Both the position numbers and the translations under genes were made by a program. The notes beneath the pieces were generated by a model. That model ran no database searches, was not told where the DNA came from, and saw nothing but the letters and a program-made list of their open reading frames with translations. Shown here piece after piece: positions 14,832 through 15,711 of a DNA stretch of 15,711 bases (positions are counted from its first letter, which is position 1; every line of letters begins with the position of its first letter). Source of the DNA: an uncultured Erysipelotrichaceae bacterium (GTDB lineage: Bacteria; Bacillota_I; Bacilli_A; Erysipelotrichales; Erysipelotrichaceae); contig CADBLN010000015.1 in NCBI GenBank assembly GCA_902795525.1, positions 1 to 15,711 on the forward strand, written 5' to 3'.

Positions 14832-15711
14832 TTACATTTCTAAAGATGCATCTGCCGGCATATTTAAACCAGCTCTTATCCCTTTTTGGTATGCAATAAA
14901 ACCACTGGCGCCAATCATTGCGGCATTATCCGTGCAACAATATAGTGGTGGTAGGATATAGTTAACATCTGGATACTTTTTCATTTCCTCTTTAACTATT
15001 TCTCTTAATCTAGAATTTGCAGCAACACCGCCCGCTAAAACAACTTGTTTTACTGGATAATTTTGTAAAGCTAGCTCTACTCTAGACCACAGCACATTCA
15101 AGGCGGCTTCTTGGAAAGAAGTACACATGTCAGCTACATTAACTTCTTCATTATTCTTTTCTAATCTTTTCAAGGTTTGTAAAACAGCGCTCTTTAAACC
15201 TGAAAAAGACATGTTCAATGGATTATCAGTATGAACCTTTGGCAATGGATAACTATTCTTGCCTTCTCTAGCTAGTTTATCCACAACTGGCCCACCAGGA
15301 TAACCTAAACCCAATACCCTAGCAACCTTATCATATGCTTCTCCTATTGCGTCGTCTTGAGTCGTTCCTATAACTTCAAAATCATAATCTTCCTTCATAA
15401 TAACTAATTCAGTATGCCCACCTGAAACAACAAGGGCAAGTAGGGGAAATTGTAATGGCTCAACAAAAGCGTTGGCATATATATGGCCTGTTAAATGTTG
15501 GACAGGAACAAGTGGCTTTTGGTATGCCCAAGCCAAAGTCTTTGCAGCCAAAACTCCAACGTGCAAAGACCCAATTAAACCAGGTCCTTGAGTTACCGCA
15601 ATAGCAGTTACATCATCCATAGTGATGTTTGCTTCCTTTAAGGCTTCCTTGCAAACAATACTGATGTTTTCTACATGAATTCTACTAGCTACTTCTGGCA
15701 CTACCCCACCA
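14832..15711 (-). CDS. tsaD: tRNA N6-threonylcarbamoyladenosine synthase subunit TsaD (C-terminal part, cut by window edge)
   Basis: Transfers the threonylcarbamoyl group from TC-AMP to A37 of ANN-reading tRNAs, with TsaB and TsaE; cytosolic and generally essential. The frame is open to the window edge and its first residues are GGVVPEVASR, a block normally found about 45 residues into the protein, so roughly the first 45-50 residues are missing. Numbering from the GTG codon at 15701, the metal-binding HxxxH is HLTGH (69-73), followed by SGGHTE (93-98), the nucleotide-site run DDAIGEAYDKVARVLGLGYPGG (116-137), LAGGVAANSRLR (222-233) and CTDNAAM (256-262), whose aspartate is the third metal ligand. 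The C terminus is complete. The GTG is part of the conserved GGVVPE block, not the real start. It precedes rex by 36 bases. Confidence 0.96.
   Translation of the reverse strand, partial: GGVVPEVASRIHVENISIVCKEALKEANITMDDVTAIAVTQGPGLIGSLHVGVLAAKTLAWAYQKPLVPVQHLTGHIYANAFVEPLQFPLLALVVSGGHTELVIMKEDYDFEVIGTTQDDAIGEAYDKVARVLGLGYPGGPVVDKLAREGKNSYPLPKVHTDNPLNMSFSGLKSAVLQTLKRLEKNNEEVNVADMCTSFQEAALNVLWSRVELALQNYPVKQVVLAGGVAANSRLREIVKEEMKKYPDVNYILPPLYCCTDNAAMIGASGFIAYQKGIRAGLNMPADASLEM

Noticed and set aside
15699..15701. GTG as the true start of TsaD
   Set aside because: It is the second valine of the conserved GGVVPE block and the frame stays open upstream, so the gene simply runs off the window.
1..15711. 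CRISPR arrays, insertion sequences, prophage, tRNA or rRNA genes, toxin-antitoxin or defence cassettes
   Set aside because: No spaced direct repeats, transposase-like proteins, cloverleaf sequences or small paired genes were found; intergenic gaps are all under about 220 bases and are explained by promoters, terminators and the T-box.

Overview
The window is A+T-rich, densely coded bacterial chromosome from a low-GC Gram-positive organism (Firmicutes/Bacillota). Signs of this are strong GGAGG-type ribosome binding sites, a tRNA-Asn-type T-box leader on asnS, a Rex redox repressor, a tsaD-rex-asnS order and a pyrophosphate-dependent phosphofructokinase. TGA is used as a stop (end of the methyltransferase gene), so the standard bacterial code applies, not the Mycoplasma code. 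The protein mix would suit an anaerobic, fermentative lineage such as Erysipelotrichia, but that placement is inference from memory of the families.

Layout, left to right. At 1-627 (minus) is the N-terminal third of a PcrA/UvrD-type helicase, cut by the window edge. It is divergent from a plus-strand operon at 743-3543: a secreted D-Ala-D-Ala carboxypeptidase, a SAM-dependent methyltransferase of the RlmI-like group, and an RluA-family pseudouridine synthase that overlaps the methyltransferase by ATGA. The operon ends in a strong hairpin terminator at 3544-3580. Everything to the right is on the minus strand. The two subunits of a heterodimeric ABC exporter occupy 3578-7191, overlapping by one base. 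Next, in reading order from 12475 down to 7343, come a membrane-anchored protein resembling a catalytically dead amidase, an ABC-F ATPase, a YgjP-like zinc metallopeptidase and a PPi-dependent phosphofructokinase. Then asnS lies at 12560-13942 behind a T-box (about 13956-14153), preceded by rex (14157-14795) and the C-terminal part of tsaD (14832 to the edge).

How the genes work together. Most are housekeeping: translation quality and tRNA/rRNA modification (tsaD, asnS, RluA-type synthase, methyltransferase, ABC-F), wall maturation (carboxypeptidase, amidase-like protein), DNA repair (pcrA) and energy metabolism (rex, pfp). The transcription units are clear from terminators at 3544-3580, 7316-7339, 12532-12553 and the T-box terminator at 13956-13983.

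I see no CRISPR array, insertion sequence, prophage, tRNA or rRNA, and no convincing new multi-gene system. The most unusual items are the amidase-like protein that appears to have lost its zinc ligands, an SGA in place of the usual SxN motif in the carboxypeptidase, the apparently leaderless start of the helicase, and the reciprocal degenerate-site signature in the ABC exporter.
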